From the NCBI RefSeq assembly GCF_041146395.1, contig NC_090995.1:10580501-10644500 (forward strand): a DNA stretch of 64,000 nucleotides, given 5' to 3'. The translations under genes were made by a program, and so were the position numbers. This DNA comes from Eulemur rufifrons (taxonomy: Eukaryota; Chordata; Mammalia; Primates; Lemuridae). Of the stretch, positions 1 to 19,024 are shown piece after piece. Under the pieces are notes generated by a model that made no database searches, was not told where the DNA came from, and saw only the letters and a program-made list of their open reading frames with translations. How positions within the stretch are numbered: the first letter of the stretch is position 1; each line of letters opens with the position of its first letter.

Positions 1-1363
1 TGAAATTGATGTAAATTGTACTTTCAGATTTCAAAGCAATATGGTTTTTAGTGACACACTTGGGAAAAATGAAAGATGCCACTTCCTGGAGCAGAGTGTG
101 TTATGACACTCTCTGATTAAGGCAGAACAATGAGTTCCATTCTCTGGTTAACACTCTACTCTGTATTTCTTTGAATTGTCTTTTTTCCTATTTTTAAAAA
201 TAGGTCTAGTTATTGTGACCAATATAAAAACTCTGGGTAGAAAAAATATTGAATAAAAATTGCTAAATCTGAAATATTTGAAGAGTTAAGTTAAATGGTA
301 AGTATTTATGCTTTTTATTTGCTTCTTCTCTGCAGAAGAGGTTCATAAATGTGACTTCTTGCTAATGGAAGAAGGAATTAGTAGGGGTTTGCATTCAAAA
401 TACCTAAATTCTTCAACTCACATGAAATTACCAAACTGACACATTGGTGTGAGACAACAGCATTTTAACCTGAGAGCAGGAACAAGAAGGTTTATTCCTT
501 TGACTGCTGCAATAATCCACCTGGGAATGAAGCCAAATATTGCAAAGTAAATTTTAAACGGTGTGGTGGTTTTTATTGACTATATTGGAACATTTTAAAA
601 ATGGATAAACCACAGCTTCTGTAGGTAAAAACTGAATGAGGAAGACTGAAATAAGAAAAGGAAGGAGAGAAAGGAGAGAGATTCGTTTTCTTGGAGAATG
701 ACATGGTTGTCTTTCCACTTAGAAATAACTGCTACCTTCACTGGACATTGTTCAGAATTTTCATGCCTTCACCGAGCGACCATTTTCCTTTGTGGTCCAC
801 ATAACATCAGTAGGCTGCAGACTGACTTCTCTGCTTGTTAGACGCAAAGGCACCCTTTGAAGTCGGAGCTTTGTAGCCTCTTAATTTCAGTTTTCTCATA
901 AAGTCCAAACTGATATTTCTATGAGTCAATAGTCACCAGTTCTTCTCTTTGTAACTCTGTGATGTTCCAGGCAAGAGATGCTTCAGAGCATCCTGAGTGT
1001 AACCAAGAAAAATAACTCGGGCCCTAAGAAGTGACATTTTCGTTTATTATATGGCCAGTTCTTACTGATAGCATCTGTTAATTGAAATCTCGTATTAATT
1101 ATAGTAAAACACAATGCTATTCTTGATTTAAATTAAGTTAATTTTTGCGTTTAATTATTGTTATCTACAGCACAATTTACCAAATCACTCTGTAAAATAT
1201 TTTTCTCACACATTATTTGTCATAGTTCATTTTTATAGTTTTATGGTCTCTTGAGGTATATTACCTTTTCCTTTGTTTTCCCAGAATAAAGCCTTCATGG
1301 ACTTCTAGTTTTGGAATTTTATTACTAAAGCTTTTGGAAACCAAAATGGTAGACAGCATTAGT
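1..1363. other. AT-rich non-coding DNA
   Basis: No gene or repeat I can name. It is downstream flank of DMP1, toward the expected IBSP. Confidence 0.5.
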
Positions 1364-1690
1364 CTTTTTCTTTTGAGACAGAGTCTCACTCTGTCACCCT
1401 GGCTAGAGTGCCACAGCGTCAGCCTAGCGCACAGCAACCTCAGACTCCTGGGCTCAAGCGATCCTCCTGCCTCAGCCTCCTGAGGAACTGGGACTACAGG
1501 CATGCGCCACCATGCCCGGCTAATTTTTTCTATATATATTTTTAGTTGTCCAGCTAATTTCTTTCTATTTTTAGTGGAGACGGGGTCTCGCTCTTGCTCG
1601 GGATGGTCTTGAACTCTTGACCTCAAGTGATCCTCCTGCCTCGGCCTCCCAGAGTGCTAGGATTACAGGCGTGAGCCACCGCGCCAGGCC
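1364..1690 (-). mobile_element. Alu SINE, lemur-type dimer
   Basis: Reverse-complement Alu: T-run, GAGACAGAGTCTCACTCTGT, two arms separated by the TATATATA/TTTCTTTCTATTTTTAGT linker, ending GTGAGCCACCGCGCCAGGCC. The linker form is also in the copies near 8.0, 18.7, 21.5, 25.2 and 42.4 kb and points to a strepsirrhine. Confidence 0.9.
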
Positions 1691-3029
1691 TAGATCTCTA
1701 GACTTGTTCCCCCTACATGTCTGCTTCGGTTCACATCCATTATTCCCCAGGGAAACACAAATGCGCAGTTTTCTGAACCACATGTGTGTGAATTTCAAGT
1801 ATCTTTTAAATATATATGTGTGTGTGTGTGTGTGTGTATGTGTGTATTGCTATATGTGCCTATGTCTCTATATATAACACGTTACACATATATTTAAAAC
1901 ATTTTCTCCTCTACTATTTTATCATATCTATAAATATGTTTCCTTTTCACTAATTAAACATTGTAGTGAGAAAATTAGGGAGGAAAATGAAAAACGTATC
2001 AGCCACCATTCCTTGAGGTATATCATTCACAAACCATAGAAAAAGAATAAAACGGGTTGTGGAACACGGCAGCCTCCAACTAACCATTAGCAAACCAATG
2101 CTTGTCCAACCGAAGGGTCACTTTGGAGGTGGGGGGCTTGCTGCAACCTCATGTTTCCAAGCATCCCAGGAGGAACACCCTAGGGGAGCAATATTTTCTT
2201 TGGTGGCATCTTGTTAACTCACAAGCCCCAAAGCTTTGTGCTTAAAATGTGGTTGAAAATTTAAGCAGAAACCTGTAAATGAGTAGCTTAGTGTCTTAAA
2301 ACCATATATTTAGCCAAATGAAGGTGTGGCCCCATGGTGTTTCTCTGTAGGTGCCCAAACTTTGAAGAGCAGAGGGGGTGGGTCACTTTTAGGCATTTCT
2401 TGCAAGTGTATAGAGGCTTCTTTCCTCTTATTTTCTCCCCCAAAATAATATTTTCATAGCTTGGTGAAATAGAAGTCACCTTTTATATTTGCCACATTTG
2501 AATGTGAAGACTGTGGTGGTTGTTTTAATAACTCAGGAGTATTCACATGTTTCCACCCTGGAGCTATTCTAAAGAGAAACCACAGTTCCAGAAATAAACA
2601 AAGCAAACAAAAACAAAATAAACTAATGTGATGTCTTTTAGGTGGCAATAGTTAGGTTACCGGTGAAACAGTGTTTGACTCTGCGAATGTATTTTCCCCT
2701 GTCTTTAAAATGTAACCATAATCAGGTATTTCTGCTCTATTTTATTTTGGTACCCTCTGAATGTCAAAGAGAGGTCAGAAGGGGAGACTGAGAGAGGACT
2801 CCTGGCATCCTGGAAGACCGTCCCTGCACGCCTCGTGTTTTGGCCTCAAGATGGCTCATTCTGTAGGTCCATTTTTCTGGTCCTCCTTGAAGAGGAAACA
2901 CCACCAGCATTCAGTATTTCTTTAATTTGGGCTTCCCTGTCTCTCATTGTTTATTCTTTCTGTGTGTCCAAAGACTCCAGAGCTTCTTGCTATTATCATC
3001 TGTCTAAAGACTACTAAAGAATGAGTCAT
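1691..3029. other. Non-coding DNA with a (TG)n run
   Basis: A TG dinucleotide repeat lies near 1816-1846. Nothing else recognisable; short open frames have no codon pattern or homology I know. Confidence 0.5.
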
Positions 3030-3270
3030 TACTTACTTGTTTATTCATTCAACAAGTATCTAGAGATTGTCTACTATGAATATATGGTCACAGGGTTCTG
3101 GGCTCCAAGGGTATAAAAAGAAATGAAGGCTGCAATCTAAAACTTGCAATCTAGTGAGGAAATCCACATTTAAAATACACACAAATAAAAATATGCACTC
3201 ATATAAAAAGTGACATCACAATACAAATGCATGAGTTAAGAAAATGGCGGCCAGTGGAAACCATAGGACC
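3030..3270 (-). mobile_element. LINE2-like 3' fragment
   Basis: TTATTCATTCAACAAGTATCT, then a stretch like the CTACTATG...GGTTCTGGGCTCCAAGGGTA-type inverted L2 3' end. Old and diverged; boundaries approximate. Confidence 0.4.
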
Positions 3271-4604
3271 AGCAGGGTGAACATGGGCACGGCCAATCTT
3301 GCAGGTGTGGAAACCCAAGCATCTGGAGCTTTTTCCATAGTTAGTGAGGAATCATTTGTTTTCAAGGGACAGAAATCCTCTTAAGCTAAGGAAAAGGGAG
3401 CTACACTAGAGCAATATAATGAAACTGGACTGTCAAAAGAAGCCTCTCTGACTGTCTTTCCATGTGATCTCTCTGCTCTTGCCTATTCCTTCTCTTCTCT
3501 GAAAACCAGCTTCCTCCACAAGGTTCTTGGTTTCTGCTCTTCTGCAACCTCAGTTTGGATGCACTTTTTTTTTTTTTTTGCCAAGAGCCCAACTTCCATT
3601 CCAATACCGGAAATGTGCCTATAATAAATTTATGAATGGTAATGACATAAATCTGTGCTTTTTTTTGGTTACTTTTTTCAGAAGCACCCAGAAACCCAGA
3701 GGTAGGAGTGGAGAAGCCAGACAGCAAAATGGATGTAGGATTGGTAGAATATAGAATGAATGCGAGGACAGCCAACGGAAGCGAGGGTGTTAAAAGGTAT
3801 GGAATGGAAGGGCTTAAACTACTAGAATCAATACTATATTAGGAAGCTCAAAGGGACAAAAACAGTAGGAAAAAGAAGAAAATCCAAGGACAGGATTGGA
3901 CATGTTGGATTAATAAATGGTGTTTAATTTTCCTTGTGCACTAGCTTGCCCCTTATAATTTAGCTTATACAAGCTACTTTTTCTTGCTGAAAGAGTTTCT
4001 GTAGTAAATTTATGTGTGACAAGGGATTTCCCAGGAAAGTCATCCTCGCTGGAGACAATGGGGTAGGAAGTGGGGGCCAGGAAGTAGCACAATGAGAATT
4101 ATACTTGTGTAGGAGTAGATGGATGTATTTTATGTTAATTCAGTGGTGGGAAGGAACAATGCCCAGTTGTTTTGTAGGTGAGTAGTACTGAAGGTGCTAA
4201 TCTAGGAGGCAGTTGTTGTTTTTGTCTGGCTATTGTTTTAAGAATAGTCAGCTAAGGACATTGAACTTTAATCCAGTGGGTAGAAAAGAGTTTGTAAATA
4301 TTAGTGTGGGCTCTGGTCTGAAATAAGATAGCTGAGGGTCTATGTAGATGGAAGATGTAAATTCTGAGCACAGATTTCTACAGCTGCTGTGGGAAGTTTA
4401 TTCCTTAGTGTAGTAGGAACATGGTCATTTCAAGCTGAAGAACAGGAATTGATAGTAGGAAAATGTGTGCTCTCTTTGATTCTAACTGATGCTGTTTGCT
4501 CCTGTGACTGTGCTTGCTTTTAGTTGTTTGATAAATATAGTTAATCAGAATGAAAAACAGGTATAAAAGCAAGGGTAACTCCATGATAGGCCAGGCTTCC
4601 TGGA
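3271..4604. other. Unassigned non-coding DNA
   Basis: AT-rich, with a T-run near 3566-3581. No gene or clear repeat seen. Confidence 0.45.
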
Positions 4605-6016
4605 TGTGAGAAGCTAACAGCCTAGATCTGCTTCTGTATATATGGCTTGCTGGCTTGGTGCTTAGCGTAAGTGGAGCCATGGCAGGCTTCACTAAAGTTA
4701 AGGAAAACAAGGCCCCAGGGAGGTAACTGCAAGTTACTTCCTGATAAAGGGCTGGAGAGTGCAGGGGCCTCCAACCAACTAAGTAGATAAGAAGGGCAAG
4801 ACATGATCAGCGCATGAACGGCTTGTGCGGGGCGTGTGTTCCCAGTATCGCTTGTAACCAAAAACTAAAAGGTATGCAACAACAGCCCCCCCCTCCCCCA
4901 TCGGAGACCCTCCTCTTCCCCTGGATGATGTTAACTACAACTGGCGCCGTGAAAAGCCCGAAGCTTAGAGTCAACCAATCAGGAGCCAACTCGATCAGCC
5001 ACTTCTAAAAGAACAAATAAACTAAAGGGAGATGTCGTGTGCAGACTAGTGTGTCGTGTGCAGACCAGTGTGTCGTGTGCAGACTAACGTGTCGTGTGCA
5101 GACTAACGTGTCGTGTGCAGACCGGTGTGTCGTGTGCAGACTAACGTGTCGTGTGCAGACTGGTGTGTCGTGTGCAGACTAACGTGTCGTGTGCAGACCG
5201 GTGTGTCGTGTGCAGACCGGTGTGTCGTGTGCAGACTGGTGTGTCGTATGCAGACTAACGTGTCGTGTGCAGACCGGTGTGTCGTGTGCAGACTAACGTG
5301 TCGTGTGCAGACTAACATGTCATGTGCAGACCGGTGTGTCGTGTGCAGACTAACGTGTTGTGTGCAGACCGGTGTGTCGTGTGCAGAACTAATGTGTCGT
5401 GTGCAGACCGGTGTGTCGTGTGCAGACTAACGTGTCGTGTGCAGACCGGTGTGTCGTGTGCAGACTGACGTGTCGTGTGCAGACCGGTGTGTCGTGTGCA
5501 GACTAATGTGTCGTGTGCAGACTAACGTGTCGTGTGCAGAACTAACGTGTCGTGTGCAGACCAGTGTGTCGTGTGCAGACCAGTGTGTTGTGTGCAGACT
5601 AACGTGTCGTGTGCAGACCGGTGTGTCGTGTGCAGACTGGTGTGTCGTGTGCAGACCGGTGTGTCGTGTGCAGACTAACGTGTCGTGTGCAGACTAGTGT
5701 GTTGTGTGCAGACTAACGTGTCGTGTGCAGACCGGTTTGTCGTGTGCAGACTGGTGTGTCGTGTGCAGACTGGTGTGTCGTGTGCAGACCGGTGTGTCGT
5801 GTGCAGACTAACGTGTCGTGTGAAAACTAGCATACAGAAAAGTATAAAAGCTTAACCTTTACCCCAGGGTGGGGTCCTGGTTCGTGGAGAGGCCACTGCG
5901 TTGCCGCTCTGGAATTTGGACCCTAGCTCCAGCTAGCCAATAAACTCCTTTGCCTTTTTGCAGCCTCAATGACTCTGCCTCTCTGTTCCTGGGGCCGAGG
6001 GGAACTGGCTCTAACA
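4605..6016 (+). mobile_element. Solo-LTR-like retroviral remnant carrying a minisatellite
   Basis: Promoter-like order on the plus strand: an AACCAATCAGGAGCCAACT CCAAT block (CCAAT 4975-4979), a TATA box GTATAAAAG (5842-5850), AATAAA (5939-5944), and an end at GGCTCTAACA (6016). This is the U3-R-U5 layout of a gammaretrovirus-like (ERV1) LTR. No gag, pol or env follows. The left edge is uncertain; TGTGAGAAGCTAACAG at 4605 is the best candidate. A 790-bp minisatellite sits between the CCAAT and TATA boxes. Confidence 0.6.
5033..5822 (+). repeat. 19-bp minisatellite, about 41 copies
   Basis: Unit GTGTCGTGTGCAGAC followed by TAAC or CGGT (variants TGGT, CAGT). Units keep a fixed 19-bp register with few indels (extra A at 5387 and 5539 regions). 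The two unit types are interspersed. Since 19 is not a multiple of three but carries few stops, it makes long false frames with a 19-residue Cys-rich repeat on the plus strand. Confidence 0.95.
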
Positions 6017-6067
6017 AAGCAAGCATCAGTGGCCACGAATATGAGTTTTTTCTCTGTAACACACACA

Positions 6068-6102
<35 letters not shown>

Positions 6103-6930
6103 CTCTGAAGTTTGTGCTTGTTCCCATAGGTCTGATTACAAATCGCATCAGACAAGGTTAAATAGCTAACCCAGTACTCTGGACATTTTGGACCATAGTA
6201 GGCTAAACATTTATGCTGTAGACCAGGTACTAATTGAGAATGTAGGCCTGGAGGTGGTTTGTTGCTTCTGGAGGCTGATATATCACTATTTCTGGGTTCC
6301 TAGTTCTTGGCACATAATGTCTCCCAAGACTTACAGTTGAGATATAGTTTTATTTTCCCAGATGGTATAGTTTTGAATCAGATGAATAAAATGGTGGGAA
6401 ATATTAGTCCAGAACCACAAATGGGTCAGTTTTAAGCCAGAGAGAGAAATTTCTGGCCCTGATGATATGTTAGACGTATCAAAGGTGGCTATGGACCTAA
6501 ATAAAACAGCATCAGGAAACTATAAAAGCTATGTCTGGTCTAAATGATCTTCTGGGTTTAGGGCAATTGTGCTAAGGCATGGCTTTTCAGAAAAAGATTA
6601 GTGAGGAGTTTACAGCTCAGAAGAAATATGGGACATGATATTCTGGAACATTGAGGACCTACCCACTGAATACATTAACATTGCGGAGATGATTGTGTGT
6701 ATTTTAGTCACTGGCCTACAGTTTGTGCCAATGAAGGTGAGCTAATATCTTTGGAAGATTTAAGAATCGGATTTCTAAGGTGATTAATCTAGGGATACCT
6801 TTGGGTGAAAATAGATGATCTCACACGTGTCTACATATGCTGGGCACCCACAGCATCCAAGTGGCTGTGATTCTTGAGCCAAGTTCAGAGAATGGTACCT
6901 CATAATTTATCGATCTGTAACGTTCTTCAT
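6017..6930. other. Non-coding DNA with (CA)n
   Basis: A CA dinucleotide run is at 6060-6101. The rest is unassigned. Confidence 0.5.
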
Positions 6931-7200
6931 GCGTTTTTTTATTGAGAGTAAAATTTACTTAACATAAATTAACTTTGTACAAGTGTCCAATTCAGGGCTC
7001 ACTTCAGCAGCACATACACTAAAAGTGTGCAATTCAGTGGCTTTTAGTACATTCACAATGTTGTGTAATCATCACATCTATGGAGTTCGAAAACATTGCA
7101 TCACCCCAAAGAAAACCCCAAACCCAGTAAGTGCTTCGTATCTTTTTTGCATTTGTACCATGTCCACCTTCCTGGAGGTGCTCCCATCTCCTACCCATCT
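6931..7200 (-). mobile_element. Old LINE-1 (L1M-type) 3' end
   Basis: Reverse strand of the L1M 3' region: TTATTGAGAGTAAAATTTAC, ...GTGCAATTCAGTGGCTTTTAG, ATTCACAATGTTGTGTAATC, CATCACCCCAAAGAAAACCC. It is split by a short U6-derived insertion at 6996-7022. Confidence 0.75.
6996..7022 (+). pseudogene. Truncated U6 snRNA 5' fragment inserted in an L1
   Basis: The 27 nt read GGCTCACTTCAGCAGCACAT then ACACTAA, the first ~29 nt of U6 snRNA with the two CpGs decayed to CA. It is bracketed by 15-bp direct repeats AAGTGTCCAATTCAG (6981-6995) and AAGTGTGCAATTCAG (7023-7037), which differ at one base and belong to the split L1. There is no added poly(A) tail. Confidence 0.8.
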
Positions 7201-11329
<4,129 letters not shown>

Positions 11330-11583
11330 AAACCCCCGAGCTTCCTCGCTCCTTGGGTTGAACCACTCTGAGCCTGTTCTACCCTGCTTCCCAGAATTCC
11401 CCGGGACTGAGCCCCAGTTCCCACATCCCTACCTTGCTCAACAACCATCTTTATTATTGGCTCCCTCCTTTCCCGACTAAATCTCCCACCCTCCTACTCT
11501 GCTTCCTGGGCTCACCTCTCAATAAGCTATTTACACGCAAAACGTTTTCTCAAGATCTGTTTCTGGGGAGCTCACCCTGAGAC
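11330..11583 (+). mobile_element. LTR-like fragment (MaLR/ERVL type)
   Basis: CACCTCTCAATAAGCTATTTACA, then ...GATCTGTTTCTGGGGAGCTC, ACCCTGAGACA resembles the 3' end of MLT-type LTRs, with the AATAA signal followed by TCTGCTTCTGGGGAA-like sequence. Only the end is recognisable. Confidence 0.4.
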
Positions 11584-13734
11584 ACATGTCAGCCCACTGC
11601 AAAAACTTTAAAAAGATTTCTCTATATTTGCAACAGACTGATGACAATTTAGATGTTGTCTAGTCACTGCATCAAGTCTTTGCTTCTCTTTATCTAAATG
11701 AAAGGTAACGCTTCTTGATACCAATCAATCTCTCACCAAAGTGTTGAGTCAAAACAGGTGGACAGGATAAATCATTGGTATTAATTAATTAATGCTCCTT
11801 ACAGCAGTGGGAATTCAGGCCAAACCTACGCTAAAAAAGGTTGCAACAAGGTGCACACATACCCTCTCAGTCCATCAGCTCATTAAGGTCTGCAGTATGC
11901 AGTTGCTTTCTTATGCTCCTGTGTTTCCATGGTATCTTACAGTCAGTCCCCGAGTCTGACCAAAGCATCTCTTTCCCACCCTCCCCAGTGTGGTCCTACC
12001 GGGAATGACCATTTTTGCTTCGTAAAAGTAAATGCATACTGTGCATGGCATTTTTTTTTGAAGAGAAGGCTGAAAATAATAATAATGTAATTGGACTTGC
12101 TATTCTTAACCGCCCCTCCTCAAAACCACTCAGTACAAACAACTTCTAGACCAACCCCGTCTGGGAAAAGCAGATTTAGAAAGAAGGGAGACACTATAGA
12201 CAGCACCACATGCAAGAAAGAAAATATAATGTCTAGGCCTGATACATTGTGGGATACTGCAGGATGTTGACTCACTTTGCAACTGTAGTCCTTCCTGAGC
12301 TTAGGAAAAAACCGAAACGGTCTCTTATGCAATGAGTACAGCTCAAACAGATCTCTCCCCACCCTGCACGGCTGCACAACTAGATGTCGCCAATGTTAAT
12401 ATCTGTGTTGGACACTCTGCGTAATTATTTTTCCGAAAGAGCAGACCAAACCATCTCTCAAGTATAGGAAACTCTCTGTACACCCAGTACTCTCCCGTAC
12501 AAGCAACAAGGAGGGTTTGACCGATGAAAAGAAGCCAGAAATATTGATGAAACTTGAAAAATAAACTCAGAATTCCACCCTAAAAAAGAATAGACTTGCA
12601 AACAGCACAACCTGCTAAATCTTGCTGGCAAAGGAGATAGAGCCACACACCCCAGCAACCTCTCCTGGGAGAACTCTGAGTTTTTATGAAGAAAAGTTCC
12701 ATAGTTATAAATAAATGTTCCCAACATCTCTATAATTACTTGTGACTCCTAAAGTATTATCCAGGCAGAAATTCATCTTACTTAAGACCTATTTGACAAC
12801 CTGACCGGTAATAAGGTATTTAGTCCAAGAAGGTACATTTTTACTTTCGGCAGGATAAACTATAAACATGCCACCTCCTCTACCATGGGGTGGGTGTTTC
12901 CTCACAACTCTACCCCTCCCCCAGAGAGATCACAGGCTGAGACCTCTTTGGTGACTTCAGCCCCGGACTCGGTACACACAGGATCATGACCAGATAAATG
13001 ACCTCTATCTATCCATTTACTTCTCAACAAAATCTGCAATGAAAGCTCTTTCCCACTCAAACAAAAGCGCCTACGAAAAAGAAACTGGTTTGTGGGAACT
13101 AATAACCAAATCTTTTCTGTCTTTCAGCTCTTCGTTCTTGGCCTTGGAAAGATGTATGTAGTTCCAATAAGGGAATCCTCAGAGGAAATAGAAGGCTTTT
13201 TTTTACTTGTTTGGTTTCGTGGCCTTTGAATTGCCTGGATGCTCCTACCATCATCCGTGCCAGGAGCCCGGAGTCATGGCGTTTCCTGGACTTTCTGGCC
13301 CTGACCAAACCACCAGTTCTGTTGATTTGGCTTTGTGAAAACATCCTCTGCAACTGATAACTTTTTTAGAACGTTAAAAGGAAGAAGAAGGTAAAATGAT
13401 GGAATCACACTTCGAAAAGAAAAGAAGAAACCTTTTTAAGAAAAGATTTTCCAGGTACTCGGTAAGATTGGAGAAAAAAATTTTCCGCAAACAAATTTAA
13501 AATCCATACTAGAAAAAAATGAGGTTAATCTGATGAATTTCAGAATTACATAATGAATGGCTAAGTAGGCAACCTATAGGCCAGAAGATAAGATCTGCTT
13601 AGCTGGAATCCTAGAATATAGCTCTGTTCTCGGGATTCAGGCTCTTTGTGGAGAAGTAAGATATGGAAGGGCAAAAGAGAGAGCTTTTGAGTTTAAAGGG
13701 GCTGGATTTGAAATAAATTTCAATATTATTTTTT
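11584..13734. other. Unassigned non-coding DNA
   Basis: No gene or named repeat. The open frames here lack recognisable domains. Confidence 0.4.
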
Positions 13735-13905
13735 CTGGGCATGGGATTCTCTAATCTTCCATTTTCTCATCAATAAAATGGGAGTTATAATTCCCACCCG
13801 ATTGAGTTGTTGTCGAGGGATTAAGTAGGATAATATATGGAAAGTTCTTGTTGCATAGCAAGAGCTCTAGAAATGGTGACCCACCATTATTACTCACTAT
13901 GGGTC
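13735..13905 (+). mobile_element. MIR SINE fragment
   Basis: CTCATCAATAAAATGGGAGT, GTTGTTGTCGAGGGATTAAG and GATAATATATGGAAAG follow the MIR core order. Confidence 0.7.
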
Positions 13906-13927
13906 CCCACCTTGAGCACTTTTCAGG

Positions 13928-14045
13928 TATGGGGTGGGGAACCCACAGTCCAAAGGCCACATGTGGCCTTCTAGATCCTTAAAGTGTGGCCTTTTGACCG
14001 AATCCAGATTTTACAGAACGAATCCTGTTATTGAAAGGAGTGCAG
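13928..14045. mobile_element. DNA-transposon-like end (hAT type)
   Basis: GGGGTGGGGAACCCACAGTC, CACATGTGGCCTTCTAGATC, GACCGAATCCAGATTTTACAG resembles the terminal part of an old non-autonomous hAT element. Family name not certain. Confidence 0.35.
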
Positions 14046-14184
14046 CAGAGAAAGATGAAGCTTTTCTTGCCTCCTTTGGTGCTTCAGAAAGAACAGTCTT
14101 GAAGTCAGAAGGCCACAGGTTACGGAGATCCTAATAGAAGTGGTGGTGATGATGGTGGTGGTGACAAAAATCATAACAGAACTT

Positions 14185-14280
14185 ACAGCAGCTAGTATCT
14201 GTTGAGTGCTTATTAGGTGATAGGCACCACGCTAAGTGCCTCGTGCGAATTACTGCATTTAATCCTAACGCAAATGTATA
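14185..14280 (-). mobile_element. MIR SINE fragment
   Basis: TTGAGTGCTTATTAGGTGAT, CACGCTAAGTGCC, CATTTAATCCTAAC is the reverse of the MIR 3' half. Confidence 0.6.
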
Positions 14281-15213
<933 letters not shown>

Positions 15214-16417
15214 GGAGGGGGGGCTCTTTTAAGGGATGCAGGAAAGAGAGACGGTAACTTGGGTCCTGTCAGTCCAGCTGAGAACTGAATGAAAGGGGTG
15301 TGTCTATGGCCATTCTATCGCCCCCCTCCCCAGCCTGTTGCCTTCCTCCTAAGCACTGACCACAGCGTGTGATTCCCCAGCTGCCCACGTTTCCCCAAAG
15401 TAAAGGTTTGCAATTAGGTGTCCATGTTTCCAATCTGCTCTTCATAAAGACCCAGGAATTTGTCAGAAAAATTCAGTCTGCATCTCAGAGAAATCACATT
15501 GCAAAACAAAATATTGGATTGGGCAAAAAAAAAGATATACACCTATTAAATTGATTATTTTCATAACAAAATTAAGGGGTGCTACTGTTTTGAAATACAG
15601 CAAAAGAACAATGGTATTTTGTTGGGAGTCCTCTTGAGAACTATATTTAAAATTTTGATGTATCTGATATTTATTTGCTTACATAAGAAAGAACACAAAT
15701 GCCAGAAAAAAAGAAGAAAACATCTCAAAAGGCTTTCAATATATATTATAGCAAATTATTCTTTTTTTAAAGCGAGGAACAGGGAGGTGGATATTTGAAC
15801 ATTTTGCCTTCTTCAAACTGCATTCCTGTGGCATTACTCAAATTAAATCTTTCAGTCATATTGAAAGTGGAAAGAGAAAATGACTATATTAAAACCAAAG
15901 AGAAAATAAATCTGGATCTTGTCATTATATTTTTCTATGTCTGTAACTTCCCAACCTGTTCTGCTTGTGAAAGTATATAAATATAATCTACACAAGAAGA
16001 AACGGTGGTCAGTCTTAACAGCCCTGTGTCTTAGAGTGGACTTTGTTTTGAGAGACTGAGAGGGAGGCCGCCATAAGCAGAAACACCAATTTGAAAACCC
16101 TTGTTTGTACCTATGGTAACCTCTCGATTTATGTCTTACTCTAGGAGAGAGAAAGGAGACCATATATAAAATAAATATTTAAAACATACTTTTTTGAAAA
16201 AAAATAATAGTCATGTCAGAAAAGAAAGCAATATAGTTAGAACGATTGTATAGATTTCCTGATTGTGTCTTTTGATTTCACAACTTTGATTTTTACACAG
16301 CAGGATTATTTAACATGCAGGATGCATAAGAACATGCAAACGCAGGAAGCAGGTAGAAAAATCAAGAGATTCCCCCAGTGTTTTAGTTAGGATTAATTAA
16401 ACAATTGAAATTTAAAA
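15214..16417. other. Unassigned AT-rich DNA
   Basis: No gene or repeat recognised. Confidence 0.4.
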
Positions 16418-17588
16418 AGGATGCTGGGAAAATTGGACAGCCATATGAAGAATGAACCTGGATTCCTATCTCTCACCATATACAAAAATTAACTCAAGAC
16501 TTAAACGTAAGACTGGAAACCATAAAAATTCTAGAAGAAAACCTAGGAAAAACTCTTTCGGCCATCAGCCTAGGCAAAGAATTTATGGCTTAGACCCAAA
16601 AGCAAATTCAACAAAAACAAAAGTAAACACATGAGACTTAAGTAAACTAAAAGCTTCTGCATAGCAAATGAAATAATCAACAGAGTAAATAGACAACCTA
16701 TTGAATGGGAGAAAATATTTGCAAACTATGCCTCTGACAAAGGACAAATATCCAGAATCTACAAGGAACTTAAACAACTGAGCAAGAAAAAAAACAAATA
16801 ACCCCACTAAAAAGTGGGCAAATGACATGATCCACATCACTAATCATCAAGGAAATGCAAATTAAAATCACAACGAGATACCACTTTACCCCAATCAGAA
16901 TGGCCATTACTAAAAAGTCAAAAAAACAATAGATGTTGGCACGAATGCAGTAAAAAGGAAACACTTATATGCTGTTAGTGGGAATGTAAATTAGCATAAC
17001 CTCTGTGGAGATCAGCATGGAGATTTCTCAAAGAACTCAAAGTAGACCTACCATTTGATCCAGCAAGCCCACTACTGTGTAACCACCCAAAGGCAAAGAA
17101 GTCATATCAAAAAGACACCTGCACTCGAATGTTTATCACAGCACAATTCACAATTGCAATGACATGGAATCAACATAAGTGCCCATCAACAAAGGAATAT
17201 ACACACACACACCATGGAATACTACTCAGCCATAAAGAGAATGAAATAACGTTTTTACAAAAACTTGGATGGAACTGGAGGCCGTTATCCTAAGTGAAGT
17301 AACTTAGGAACAAGAAAACCAATACCACGTGTTCTCACTTATAAGTGGGAGCTAAGCTGTGAGTTTGCATGGTCACATAGAGTGACATAAGGGACTCTGG
17401 AGACTCAGAAAGGGGGAGGTTGGGAGGGGGTGAAGGATAAAAAATTACCTATTGGTTACGGTGTACACTGTTTGGGTGATGGGGCCACCTGAAGTGCAAA
17501 CTTCACAACCATACAACACATCCATATAACAAAACTTCACGTGTACCCCCTAAACCTATTGAAATTAAATAAAAATTTAAAAAAAAGC
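16418..17588 (+). mobile_element. 5'-truncated LINE-1: ORF2 end and 3'UTR
   Basis: Matches the end of L1 ORF2 (GAAATGCAAATTAAAATCAC, GAGATACCACTTTACCCCAA, CCATAAAGAGAATGAAATAA) and the 3'UTR (GTTCTCACTTATAAGTGGGAG), ending AACCTATTGAAATTAAATAA plus an A-rich tail. The reverse transcriptase is absent, and the rest of ORF2 has frameshifts and stops. Confidence 0.92.

Positions 17589-19024
<1,436 letters not shown>

Noticed and set aside
5103..5697. Cys-rich repeat 'proteins' in the minisatellite (105 and 86 codons)
   Set aside because: A 19-bp unit read in three rotating frames; no start context, no signal peptide, non-coding LTR context.
5033..5822. CRISPR-like array
   Set aside because: No unique spacers between units, and the DNA is from a primate; it is a minisatellite.
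13099..13353. Possible processed pseudogene (84-codon minus-strand frame)
   Set aside because: I recognise no parent protein, no poly(A) tail and no target-site duplication.
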